A DNA stretch of 64,000 nucleotides, taken from assembly GCA_963765875.1 (NCBI GenBank), contig CAVXYK010000003.1:248001-312000 (forward strand). The letters run 5' to 3'. This document shows, piece by piece, positions 28,826 to 38,121 of this stretch (its first letter is position 1; every line of letters begins with the position of its first letter). The notes beneath the pieces were generated by a model that saw nothing but the letters and a program-made list of their open reading frames with translations, had not been told where the DNA came from and did not search any database. The translations under genes were made by a program, and so were the position numbers. This DNA comes from JAWKOK01 sp963765875 (lineage in GTDB: Bacteria; Chloroflexota; Anaerolineae; Caldilineales; Caldilineaceae).

Positions 28826-29767
28826 CTACGCCCCGGCCTCGTTCAAGCGCATCATCTGCCCGTCACTCAAGTTCACCTCGAGCGCTCCTAGGTTTTCAGC
28901 CAGTTGTGCAGCGGTGCTGCCGCCGATGATGGGCAAAATCGCCGGCGATCCATGCAGCATCCATGCCAGCACGACCTGGAGCGGCGACGCACCAACCTGG
29001 GCTGCCACTTCTTTTAGGGCAGACAACCTCGCTGTCGTATCGGGCGTATCATACTGTTCGGGAATCGGTCGGTCGACGCGATCGGCGTAGGCCCCGTTGA
29101 TGGTCGGGGAATAGGCCAGGATGCGCACATCATGGGCAGCGCAGCAGTCGATGGTCGGCTCGTCCAGAACCAGCTGCGAACCGAAATCGCCATTTGGTTT
29201 GGGACGTAGGTAGGTATGGCGCTGCTGGAGTGCGACGTAGGAGGCCCAACCGTTCTGGGCGCTGACCATGTTGACCTCGGCCAAACGCCAGGCAGCGTAG
29301 TTGGACGCGCCGATCTGACGTACTTTGCCCGCTTGCACCAGGCGGTCAAACGCTTCCATCGTCTCTTCATAAGGCGTGTTGGTATCGTCGACATGTGCGT
29401 AGTAGAGGTCGATGACGTCGGTCTGAAGGCGGGCTAAGCTCTTGTCGCATTCGGCGATGATCTGTCCAGCGCGCAGACCTTGCTCCACGCCGGGATAGGG
29501 AAAGCCCAGCTTGGTGGCGATGACGAACTCGTCCCGGTTGCCGTGCTGTTTTAGCCACTCGCCGATGACAGTTTCGCTCTCGCCACCGCTGGTCTCCTCG
29601 CTGAACCAATGTGCATACATGTTGGCTGTGTCGATGAAGCGCCCGCCGGCATCTGCGTACTGATCCAGCAGACGGAACGAGGTGGCCTTGTCTTCCTTGC
29701 TTCCGAACCAGACGCCGCCTAGGCAGAGCGCGCTGACGGAGGTGTTTCCGAGTGATAGTTGTTTCAT
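28826..29767 (-). CDS. Aldo/keto reductase
   Basis: 313-residue NADP-dependent (alpha/beta)8 oxidoreductase. The catalytic tetrad is visible: D in GRFIDTANMYAH (with the Tyr of the same motif), K in VIATKLGFPY and H in DLYYAHVDD; NADP contacts fit IGGSTAAQLAENLGAL near the C-terminus. Some relatives oxidise L-fucose or related sugars, which would suit this cluster, but specificity is inferred. Its ATG overlaps the stop of the GH151-like gene upstream by a few bases, so the two are coupled. Confidence 0.87.
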   Translation of the reverse strand: MKQLSLGNTSVSALCLGGVWFGSKEDKATSFRLLDQYADAGGRFIDTANMYAHWFSEETSGGESETVIGEWLKQHGNRDEFVIATKLGFPYPGVEQGLRAGQIIAECDKSLARLQTDVIDLYYAHVDDTNTPYEETMEAFDRLVQAGKVRQIGASNYAAWRLAEVNMVSAQNGWASYVALQQRHTYLRPKPNGDFGSQLVLDEPTIDCCAAHDVRILAYSPTINGAYADRVDRPIPEQYDTPDTTARLSALKEVAAQVGASPLQVVLAWMLHGSPAILPIIGGSTAAQLAENLGALEVNLSDGQMMRLNEAGA

Positions 29768-31809
29768 GTGAACTGAATCTCCACCATCTGATGTCCATCT
29801 ATCTTTGGCACTGTGAAATCGATCCGGCCATTCGCAACCGTGAAGTCGACAGCACCGCCCTGTGGTACCAGCGTCACACTTGGTACGGGCTGATCGACAC
29901 GGAGCGAAACCCCTACATCATAGAGCGGGATCACGTCCTCAATGACGTCGAAGTCCATGCCGCGGCGCTCGGGGATGTAGTGAAGCAAGTGCAATGCCCA
30001 TCGATTCTCGGCGGCCTGCTCGTTTAGCGTGGCGAAAATGCTGCTGGGTCCATCGTGACGCAGCAGCGGTTCGGGCAACAGCAGGTCCAGTGCGTTGAGC
30101 ACCAGTTTCTTGCACCAGAGCGGCGCGTTCTGATTGTACTGGCTGAAGATGGGGCTGCTGATGTAGATGACATTGCCGTTGCGCACAATAGCGGGCGCTG
30201 CTGGCTCACCGCCCGACGGCGACTGACGATGGGAGCAGAAGTGCTCCCACGTGCGGTCGAAGACCGCGGGCACAATCTCTGCCAGCACTTCGGTGCCCGA
30301 CACAGCTTCAACAGCCAAGCCACGCATGTACATGACGTGTTCCACAGCGGGTAGGCCAGCGCTGACAGCTTGGCCGGGCAGCAGATACTCGGCGTAGTCG
30401 CCGCGCGGATAGTCGACGCCGCGCACTTGATTGCCATCGGCATCGAGCGGCCCCTCATCGACCACACGCACGCCCAGCGCATCCAAGGCAAAGCCGCTGC
30501 CATCAGGCGCCAAACCGGACTCGAAGCTGGCCAGTAGCTTGCCGCCGTTGTCGAGATAGGTCTGCAACTTGGCTCCAAACTCGGGCGAGACCGTGATGTT
30601 GTCGGGCAGGATCAGCACCTTGAAGGGTGACAGGTCGCTGTGGGCATCGAGGATCTCGAACTGATGACCGGCCTCGTCCAGGATGCGGTTGGCGCCCTTG
30701 ATCGCGCCGGGCTGGTCGCGTTCGATGGGGTTGCGGAAGGCCTCGGGTGTGAAGACGCCGATGTCGCTGATTGCAGTTGCGCCGCGACACCACGGTTCCT
30801 TCTCCTCGACCGATGCGTAGACGCCGCCGATCAGATCGTAGACGGCTGGTTCCAGTTGGCCGTTGGGCGGCAGTTGGTCGCCGATCTCACACTTGGCATT
30901 CATGGCGATCATACGGAAGCATTCAAACTGGAGGGCGGCCGGGTTCTTGAAGGACTGGAAGTCGCCCCAGGCTGTGTGGAACTTGCCGGTGTGGGATAGG
31001 GTGTCGATGCCCAGGTTGCGGGCATAGCGCTGGGTGATGGGAAAGTGCTGATAGCCCCATGAGCCGCTGGGCAACGATTCCAGCTCCCAGTGGGTGTAGG
31101 CGTCATCCAGGCCGCGGTGGCGGGGGCCGATGTTGCCGCTGTTGTAGAAGATGCTGGCGTCATCGCTATATTGGCGCACGAACTGGGTCATGTCGCGCTT
31201 GAAAGCGTTGAGCGCTTCGATGCTGAATCGCGCACGCTCTGCATCATCTACCGGATCCAGGCCCGCATCGCGCATCATCTGCTGGGTATAGCGATCGGCC
31301 GACGGAATCGGCTGGACGATGTCGAAGAAGAAGCCGTCAACGGGCATCAGCTCAAAAAGCTCAGCCACGCTGGCCTTAAGGAAGTCGACATAGGGCGAGT
31401 TGATATTCAGCCAGCGGTAGAAGCCGGCCTCAAAAGGCGGCGTCCCCAACAACGTGCCGTCTGCCCCTTCGCAAACCCATTCAGGATGGCGGCTGGACGT
31501 GTAGTAGTCCCACTGCACGGTGACGTAGATGGGCGCACGGATGCCGACCTTGTGGCAGGCCTCGATCTGGTCGACCAGCAGATTAGACCGCTCCAGGTGG
31601 GGATGGATGCGCTCGGGAAAGTTAGGCGACTGGTAGTAAAGCATACCGTGATGACAGCGGGCGAAACAGGTGATGGAGTTGACGTGGGCCTCGGCCAGCG
31701 TCGCCGCAAACTCATCGGGATCAAAGTCGGCTCCGATGCCGGTGATTTGCTCGCTGGTGTGATAGTCGAGGTGGATCTGGCGATAGGGTAGGAAGTCGGT
31801 ACGATTCAT
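29764..31809 (-). CDS. GHL6/GH151-like alpha-L-fucosidase with trimerisation domain
   Basis: 681 residues. The N-terminal barrel has the GHL6 pattern HVNSITCFARCHHGMLYYQS and HLERSNLLVDQIEACHKVGI, RAPIYVTVQWDYY, then MPVDGFFFDIVQPI, where the Asp is a candidate catalytic residue. A central domain from about residue 400 (FKVLILPDNITVSPEF, YLDNGGKLLASFESGL) is like the beta-galactosidase trimerisation fold. This two-part layout matches enzymes placed in GH151, several of which are alpha-L-fucosidases (family knowledge; assignment tentative). GAGGAGCATCACCC precedes the ATG. Translationally coupled to the aldo/keto reductase. Confidence 0.75.
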   Translation of the reverse strand: MNRTDFLPYRQIHLDYHTSEQITGIGADFDPDEFAATLAEAHVNSITCFARCHHGMLYYQSPNFPERIHPHLERSNLLVDQIEACHKVGIRAPIYVTVQWDYYTSSRHPEWVCEGADGTLLGTPPFEAGFYRWLNINSPYVDFLKASVAELFELMPVDGFFFDIVQPIPSADRYTQQMMRDAGLDPVDDAERARFSIEALNAFKRDMTQFVRQYSDDASIFYNSGNIGPRHRGLDDAYTHWELESLPSGSWGYQHFPITQRYARNLGIDTLSHTGKFHTAWGDFQSFKNPAALQFECFRMIAMNAKCEIGDQLPPNGQLEPAVYDLIGGVYASVEEKEPWCRGATAISDIGVFTPEAFRNPIERDQPGAIKGANRILDEAGHQFEILDAHSDLSPFKVLILPDNITVSPEFGAKLQTYLDNGGKLLASFESGLAPDGSGFALDALGVRVVDEGPLDADGNQVRGVDYPRGDYAEYLLPGQAVSAGLPAVEHVMYMRGLAVEAVSGTEVLAEIVPAVFDRTWEHFCSHRQSPSGGEPAAPAIVRNGNVIYISSPIFSQYNQNAPLWCKKLVLNALDLLLPEPLLRHDGPSSIFATLNEQAAENRWALHLLHYIPERRGMDFDVIEDVIPLYDVGVSLRVDQPVPSVTLVPQGGAVDFTVANGRIDFTVPKIDGHQMVEIQFT

Positions 31810-31823
31810 GGGTGATGCTCCTC

Positions 31824-31958
31824 TTTTTTGTCACAGATGGACACAGATGAACAGCTGATATTCACGGATGACCGATAGACTGAACCCACATGGCCAGAGA
31901 CGATCATCATTTCATCTGTGTCTTATCCTTCTTTATCTGTGTCCATCTGTGACAGATT
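31824..31958. repeat. Intergenic inverted repeat, TTTGTCACAGAT family, copy 4
   Basis: Left arm CTTTTTTGTCACAGATGGAC then ACAGATG; right arm ATCTGTGTCCATCTGTGACA then GATTTTTT. It fills the gap between the GH151-like gene and the MFS gene. This copy is the most symmetrical of the four. Confidence 0.78.
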
Positions 31959-31960
31959 TT

Positions 31961-33226
31961 TTAGCTTATCTTCTGCCGCGGCTCGCGCACCCAGAGGGCC
32001 AACATCAGGCCTCCGATGACGGAGAAGAATAGTGAGGCGATGAAGAGGCCATTATAGCCGGCCACCGTCGCCAGCCATCCGCCTAGGATGGGCGATAGGA
32101 TCAGCACCGGGGCCAACAGCGTATTGGTCAGGCCGATGTAGGTTGGGCGATCTTCTGGTTCGCAAAATTCAAGGATGATGTTGAGCGCCGATACCTGATC
32201 GGCGGCCAGATACGCGCCCATAAGCACGAAGGTGACGAGCAGCCATTCCTGCGACGCCGAAACCAGGGCGATGAGCGCGGCCACCGCCATGGCAAATGCA
32301 GCACCGGTCAGCACCAGCTTGTGGCCGTAGCGGTCGCCAATCAGCCCCCAGACCAGGTTCATCAGGGCCACGCTGGCAATGAGCACGCCGGTGAAAAGAC
32401 CGACACCCGTCCCGCTGATGTCGAAACGCTCTGTCCCAAAGACCATGTAGAATCCGGCAGCCATGGCGCCAACCTGCATGATCGTACGGCTGAGCAGAAA
32501 GCGCGAGTAGTTGTGATCCCGTCGCAGCACGGCGGGCAGTTGGCGCAGGTAGTGGCTTAGCGGCACCCGCTTCTTGACCATCTCGCTGGGCGGTTCACGC
32601 GTTAAGGAAAGACCCGCCCAGGAGATCATGACGAAGACGAAGGCCAACGCGAAGAGCAGGGCGTAGTTGTTGGGATAGGCAACATTTTCCAGCACCTGCG
32701 CCACCACGTAGGCCCCGATCAGGAAGCCGAGCAACGCGCCCACGCCGTGGCCGATGCCGGACCAGATGCCACGCCGCTGCACCGGGATCACCTTGGCGAT
32801 CATGTCGAACCAGGCCGGTGTGGCAATGCCGGCGCTGAAGGCGGCCATGCCGATGAAGAAGAAGAAGAGCGTCAGCGTCAGCGTGGGCATGCTGATCGCA
32901 AAAGCCCAGATCGCCGCGGCGGTGAAGAAATAGGGGAAGCGTTCGCCTAGGCTACCCACCAGCATGACAAAGGGCTTCTTGTAGCGCAGCCGTTCGGTGA
33001 AGCTGGCCGTCAGCAACTGAGGCAAGTAATAGCCCAATGCCCAAATGGCCGGGATCATGCCGATGGCTAGCTTCGAGTCGGTCAACGTGCTCACCAACAC
33101 CGGCATGACCGTCTCACGCGAGATCAGGCTGAAGCCAAAGGTGATGAAAATGACGTCAATCAGGTTGACATTAAAATTCCAGGTGACGTTCTTCTGAGCG
33201 TCAGCGCCGATAGTGGATTGGGCCAT
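31961..33226 (-). CDS. MFS transporter (second)
   Basis: About 421 residues with 11-12 hydrophobic segments (for example IWALGYYLPQLLTASF, FFIGMAAFSAGIATPAWFD, LLGFLIGAYVVAQVL). The start MAQSTIGADAQKNVTW is preceded by ACCTCC-adjacent purines only weakly, but it fits MFS length better than the upstream frame, which extends into a repeat. No substrate motif is recognisable; its place between the GH151-like and URO-D-like genes suggests sugar or oligosaccharide uptake. Confidence 0.78.
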   Translation of the reverse strand: MAQSTIGADAQKNVTWNFNVNLIDVIFITFGFSLISRETVMPVLVSTLTDSKLAIGMIPAIWALGYYLPQLLTASFTERLRYKKPFVMLVGSLGERFPYFFTAAAIWAFAISMPTLTLTLFFFFIGMAAFSAGIATPAWFDMIAKVIPVQRRGIWSGIGHGVGALLGFLIGAYVVAQVLENVAYPNNYALLFALAFVFVMISWAGLSLTREPPSEMVKKRVPLSHYLRQLPAVLRRDHNYSRFLLSRTIMQVGAMAAGFYMVFGTERFDISGTGVGLFTGVLIASVALMNLVWGLIGDRYGHKLVLTGAAFAMAVAALIALVSASQEWLLVTFVLMGAYLAADQVSALNIILEFCEPEDRPTYIGLTNTLLAPVLILSPILGGWLATVAGYNGLFIASLFFSVIGGLMLALWVREPRQKIS

Positions 33227-33266
33227 GGAGGTGGATCCGATCTGGGTGTGGTGATTGGATGTTGAA

Positions 33267-33400
33267 GTAAAGACTACTGCGTGCTGCGTGAGGTCTTCTT
33301 GACGAGGTGGTTGCGAGATTGGTGGCTCTCCACTGCGGAGAAGCCAATCGCGACCAAGCGGACTCTGCGTCAACCTCACGCAGCACGCAGCAGTCTTTAC
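33267..33400. repeat. Nested inverted repeat (CTGCGTGCTGCGTGAGG family), copy 1
   Basis: 28-base arms (33267-33294 and 33373-33400) with one mismatch, containing CTGCGTGCTGCGTGAGGT. Inside is a second stem, GGTTGCGAGATTGGTGGCT against AGCCAATCGCGACC. The right arm reaches 4 bases into the URO-D-like gene's stop. A weaker relative is at 34497-34619. Confidence 0.8.
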
Positions 33401-34455
33401 CTTCTTGACAATTCCTCATAAACCTCATTGTAATAAAGTGCATTCTCCACCGGCGTATTGGGCGGGATATGGTTCCCGACGGCCATGAAGAAGCCGGGAC
33501 AATCTCGGCCCACGGACATGCAACGTTCGACCTCGGCGCGGATCTCTGGTTTTGTGCCGAAGAGCAGGATGCGCGTGTCGGCGTTGCCGATGATGACGTG
33601 GGTCTGGCCGTAGCGTTCGGCGATGGTTTCCAGGCTGGTCATCGGCTCGAAGACAAAACCGTCCACCCCCGAATCGGCAATGTCGTCAATGAACTCGTTG
33701 AAATTGCCGTCGGAGGTGTACATGATCTTCTTGCCGCTCTCGCGAATCGGATCGAGGTACTTCTTGTAGTTGGGGAAGACGTACTCACGGTACCAGGCCG
33801 GGCGCATGATGGCGCCGGACGACCAGACGATGTCATCGTGCATCATGATGCAGGGCAGATCGGCCTCGGCCAGCGCATTGTAGAACTGCTGCATCCAGGA
33901 TGCATAGCGGTTGGCCATGTCGCCGAAGCGAACCGGATCAACGCCGGCAGCCAGCAGCAACATATCCCAGCCGAACAGTTCAATGAAGCCGGACATGACC
34001 GTAATGTAGACACCGGTCATGTTGACGCCAAACGAATGGCGATCTTCGTTGGCCTTGTAATGATCCTCGAAACGCTTGGTCGTAGCCGCCATATCGATGG
34101 GACCGAGTGACTCCCATGGATCAAAGCTGAGCACGTCCTCCGGGTCAGTGTAGAGCTGATGAACGTCGTCGTCCCAGTCCACAGCGCCTGCAGCATATTC
34201 GGCATGGCCCATGCTGGTGGAAACGCCGCCCAGATCATTTCGGTGGATCAATGTGCTCCAGAAAAAATCGTAGTTCCAGGCGCGTTGAAATTCCATACTT
34301 GCCCGAACCTTCAAATCATCCGGGCTCTCGACGCCGACGTCAATGCCCGTAACCGCCTTGATCAGATCCCAGTGATTTTCGGCCGAATACTCAGTGCGCG
34401 GAATCCGTGCAGGCATCTCAAGATTGAGCGCTGCCCAGCCGTCTTCGTATGACAT
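33397..34455 (-). CDS. Uroporphyrinogen decarboxylase-family protein (copy 2)
   Basis: 352 residues with the superfamily's C-terminal pattern: YTSDGNFNEFIDDIADSGVD, GFVFEPMTSLETIAERYG, HVIIGNADTRILLFGTKPEI and FFMAVGNHIPPNTPVEN. It is related to, but well diverged from, the protein at 15563. Proteins of this group commonly sit in sugar-degradation loci of Chloroflexota and related bacteria with no assigned role. It is framed by inverted repeats on both sides. Confidence 0.75.
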   Translation of the reverse strand: MSYEDGWAALNLEMPARIPRTEYSAENHWDLIKAVTGIDVGVESPDDLKVRASMEFQRAWNYDFFWSTLIHRNDLGGVSTSMGHAEYAAGAVDWDDDVHQLYTDPEDVLSFDPWESLGPIDMAATTKRFEDHYKANEDRHSFGVNMTGVYITVMSGFIELFGWDMLLLAAGVDPVRFGDMANRYASWMQQFYNALAEADLPCIMMHDDIVWSSGAIMRPAWYREYVFPNYKKYLDPIRESGKKIMYTSDGNFNEFIDDIADSGVDGFVFEPMTSLETIAERYGQTHVIIGNADTRILLFGTKPEIRAEVERCMSVGRDCPGFFMAVGNHIPPNTPVENALYYNEVYEELSRR

Positions 34456-34496
34456 GTGCTACTCCTAGGTTTCGCGTTGAAAACCGCAGGTGGAAG

Positions 34497-34619
34497 GCTA
34501 CTTCGTACTGCGTAAGGCCTTGTGCACGAAGTGTTTCAATCATTGGTGACGCCCAAGACGAACACCCTCAAATCTCGGCAACAGATACTCGGCACGAGTA
34601 TTACGCATTACGTAGTACA
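34497..34619. repeat. Inverted repeat related to 33267-33400, copy 2
   Basis: TACTTCGTACTGCGTAAGGC (near 34497-34517) is an imperfect complement of GTATTACGCATTACGTAGTA (near 34597-34617), about 15 of 20 pairs. The arm motif (ACTGCGT, then AAGGC or GAGGT) resembles the arms of the repeat on the other side of the URO-D-like gene. Confidence 0.55.
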
Positions 34620-34643
34620 GTCTCACCCACGGAATAGGTTCCC

Positions 34644-37600
34644 TTAATTAATTCCCGGATACGCCAGCCTCCACTCCTGGTTCGGTGTGACGCCACGATA
34701 GAAAACTCGATTGCCGTTGGGCCAGACGACAGATAGTTCATCCACGGTTGATTCGCCCAAACCGAAATGGAGTGCAGTATCGTTCCCGGCCCCCAAACTG
34801 GAGCCGCTCTTGACTTCCTGCATCATCGTGCGTCCGTCGGCTGTCGTCAGGTAGACACGTGTGCCGAGGGCGTCGGTGTTGATTGACCCGCCGCCGACCA
34901 GACGAATGGTGAGCCAATTGTTGTCCTGGCCTTCATTGCCCTGGTTGCGGAAGAGCTTGTAGTCCGTGTTCCAGTCGCCGGTCACGAAATCGACCCAGCC
35001 GTCGCCGTCGTAATCGGAATAGGCAACGCCCATGCTGCGATAGGGATTCTCGGTCCAGCTCTCAGGTGTGACCTCAGTGAAGGTACCATCGCCGTTGTTG
35101 TGGAAGAGAAAATTGGCATGGGGGAAATGCATTCCGTCCGGCGGCGGGGCCGCATCCCAGTTACGGAATTCGGTGGCGACCAGAATCAAGTCCAGCCAGC
35201 CATCGTTGTCATAGTCGAAAAAGGAGGTGCCCCAGCCGACCGCCGCGCTGGGACCAACTTCAACGCCGGCATCGCGTGCGGCGTTGACAAAAGTGCCGTC
35301 GCCTTGGTTTTGCATCAATGCGCTGGGGTTGACCATGTTGGGGAAATAGAAGTCCAGATCCAGATCGTTGTCATAGTCGCCCACAGCCAAGCCCATGCCC
35401 TCAATGATGATGCCTGCTCCGGTCTCCTCACCGGCATCGACCCAACACCAGCCGCCACAGCCGGGACCATCATTGCGCCAGAGTACGTTGCCCAGTCCGG
35501 GCGGATTCATGAAGGAATCGTTGACGACATAGATGTCTAGGTCGCCGTCATTGTCGAAGTCGACGAAGCTGACGGTGAAGCCGGCGCCCAGCAATTGTTC
35601 ATATTCCAACATGTCGGTGGCGTCGGTAAAGGTGCCGTCGCCGTTGTTGTGGAAGAGCCGGTCCTGGGCCGGGGCGAATTCCATGGGATCGCACTCAGGG
35701 AAACAGGACCAGTTGGCCAGGTAGAGATCCAGAAAACCATCCTTGTCGTAATCGCCCCAGGCAGCAGTCGACGCTTTGCCTTCATCATCCACACCGGCAA
35801 TCTCGGCCACATTGACAAAGCCTCGCCCGTTATCGTTGCGGAAGAGGACGTTGGCCCCGTGGGCAAGCACGTATAGATCACGCCAGCCGTCGTTGTCATA
35901 GTCGGCCCACGAAGCGCCGCCGGTCAACACGCCGGGCAAACGCACATCGCCCGACGCCGGTGAGACGCTGAATTGGCCGTTGCCGTTGTTCTCAAAAAGA
36001 ACGCTGTCGGTCAGATTGCCGGTAACGTAAAGGTCTGGATGACCGTCGTTGTTGTAATCGCCCCACGCCTGACCAATGCCGAGATAGCCGGTCTCAAAAT
36101 CGTCCTTGAAAAGCCGCCAACTGCCCTCATGCGTAGCAGTGATGCCGACAGAAGCACTGACATTGGCGAACAGTTCGTCAGGGTCAATTTCGGCAAGTTC
36201 AACGGCAGGAGCCTCGACTTCAGCATTCTCGCGCTCAGTCGTTTCAGCTTCGGAAGCGCTACCCGTAGCAGCTTTATCGATAGCGACCTCGGACTCACCA
36301 TCTTGCCCCTCTTCAACCGGCACGCCCTCATAGGCCAGATTCCAGATGCGGTCAACAGCGACATCGATGAATGACTCGCGCGTGCCGTCCGGCCACCAGA
36401 CTTCCACTTCAGCCGAGGTCGCCTCGCCCAAACCGAAATGTAGCGCACGTTCGCTGCCTGCACCCAGGCTGATGCCGCTGGTCAACTCCTGGAGGAAGAT
36501 GTTCCCGTCGCTGGTTGTCAGCATCACCTTGGCCCCGATTGCATCACGATTGACGGGTCCGCCGCCGATCAGTTGCAGCGTGAGCCAATGGTTGTCTGCG
36601 CCGGATGTACCGTTATTTTTGTAGAGCGTGAAACCTCGATTCCAATCGGTGCTGACGAAATCGATCTGCCCGTCCTGATCATAATCTGCCGTGGCCATGC
36701 CCATGCTCGGCCGTGGATCGTCGATCCACTCGACGGGCGTGGCATCAACGAACTGGCCATCCTCGTTGTGATAGAGTTCGTTTGGGAAATCGAAGAGCAT
36801 GCCCCAGGCGCCCTCCAGATCGTTGAATTTGATAAATTCGGTGGTATTGACAGCCAGGTCCAGCCAACCGTCGTTATCATAGTCGAGGAAGGCCGGAGCC
36901 CAGCCGACCGTGTTGGTAGCAGTCGAGCGCAGACCCCGTTCCGCTCCGTCGTCGACAAACGTACCGTCGCCCTGATTGGTCAGCAGCACATCGGGATCGA
37001 CCATATTGGTGAAGTAGAGATCGGCGTTGAGATCGTTGTCGAAATCGCCGACAGCCAGACCCATGCCGTGAACGATTGCGTCCACACCGGCCTCAGCTGA
37101 GACGTCGGTCCAGCACCAGCCTTCGCAACCGGGGCCATCGTTGCGCCAGAGTACATTGCCGATAGGATTCTGCAGCTTGTCGTTGATTACATAGAGGTCG
37201 GCATCGCCGTCGCTGTCGTAGTCAAAAAAGCCGGCAGCAAATGAGGCGCCCATAGTCTTGTCCGGTAGCAGTTGCCCGGTGTTGCCCCGGTTGACATCCA
37301 ACAGATCGGTAACGTCATCAAAGAGGCCGTCGCCGTTGTTGTGATAGAGCCGGTCCCGTGCGCGGGCGTTATCAACCGGGTCGCACTGAGGATAGCAAGA
37401 CCAAATTGGAGACGTAGAGGTCCAGAAAGCCGTCATTGTCATAGTCGCCCCAGGTGGCCGATGTGCCTTTGCCGGCGTCGTTGACCCCGGCCGTCGCCGA
37501 CACTTCCGTGAAACCCTCGCCGCCGTCATTGTGGAAGAGGACGTTTGCGCCCATGGCCAGCACATAGAGATCCTGCCAGCCGTCGTTGTCATAGTCGCCC

Positions 37601-38013
37601 CAAACGGCGCCGCCGCTGGTCGTACGTGGCAGGCTCACCGCTTTGGAGAGCGGCGATTCGCTGAAGGTGCCATCCCCGTTGTTGCGATAGAGCGTGTTGG
37701 GCGCAAGATTGCCGGTGACGTAGAGATCTTGCCAGCCGTCGTTGTCATAGTCGCCCCAGGCCTGACCCGACATCTGGTAGTCATCGGCAAAGTCCGGCTG
37801 ATCCCTAAACTCGTCCCAACTACCCTGGTGGACGGCATCGATTCCGGCTTCGGCCGTGACATCGGAAAAGGGGGATGGAACTTCCTGCGCCCGTGGACCG
37901 GCTGCCAAATCAGATGTCGAGATCCCAAGCAGGACCATTATCGCTACAATTACAGAGGCATGTTTCGTCAAGACACGATTCATCAAGACACGATTCATCA
38001 AGACACGTTTCAT
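34644..38013 (-). CDS. Secreted VCBS/FG-GAP protein with two ASPIC-UnbV domains
   Basis: About 1120 residues after correcting one apparent extra T near 37398 (frame of YVSNLVLL versus YVSNWSCYPQCDP). A signal peptide (VIVAIMVLLGISTSDLAAG) is followed by many calcium-loop repeats of the form WGDYDNDGWQDLYV (FG-GAP/VCBS, propeller-forming). A first ASPIC-UnbV domain (LQLIGGGPVNRDAIGAKV ... LHFGLGEATSAEVEVWWPDG) ends the first half; then a Glu/Ala-rich linker; then a second set of repeats and a second ASPIC-UnbV domain (LGESTVDELSVVWPNG). The halves are clearly homologous, for example YLANWSCFPECDP mirrors YVSNWSCYPQCDP. An extracellular glycan- or surface-binding role is inferred. Confidence 0.85.
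37968..38012. repeat. Three 15-bp tandem repeats in the signal-peptide start
   Basis: TCAAGACACGATTCA at 37968, 37983 and (one change) 37998. On the coding strand each unit encodes M-N/K-R-V-L, giving three consecutive in-frame ATGs (38013, 37998, 37983). Gain or loss of units would change N-terminal length without breaking the frame. Confidence 0.9.
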
Positions 38014-38121
38014 AGTGGCACCAAGAAAGATTCTGGAAATTTGTTGGTTATGGCTGCAACAATCCCGGAATCGAATGATTCCGGGATTGGGGAACTATTG
38101 TTCGCTGGTAGTACATCGTAG

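Noticed and set aside
37968..38012. CRISPR-like array
   Set aside because: Three 15-bp units with no spacers, lying inside a signal-peptide coding region; it is a tandem repeat.
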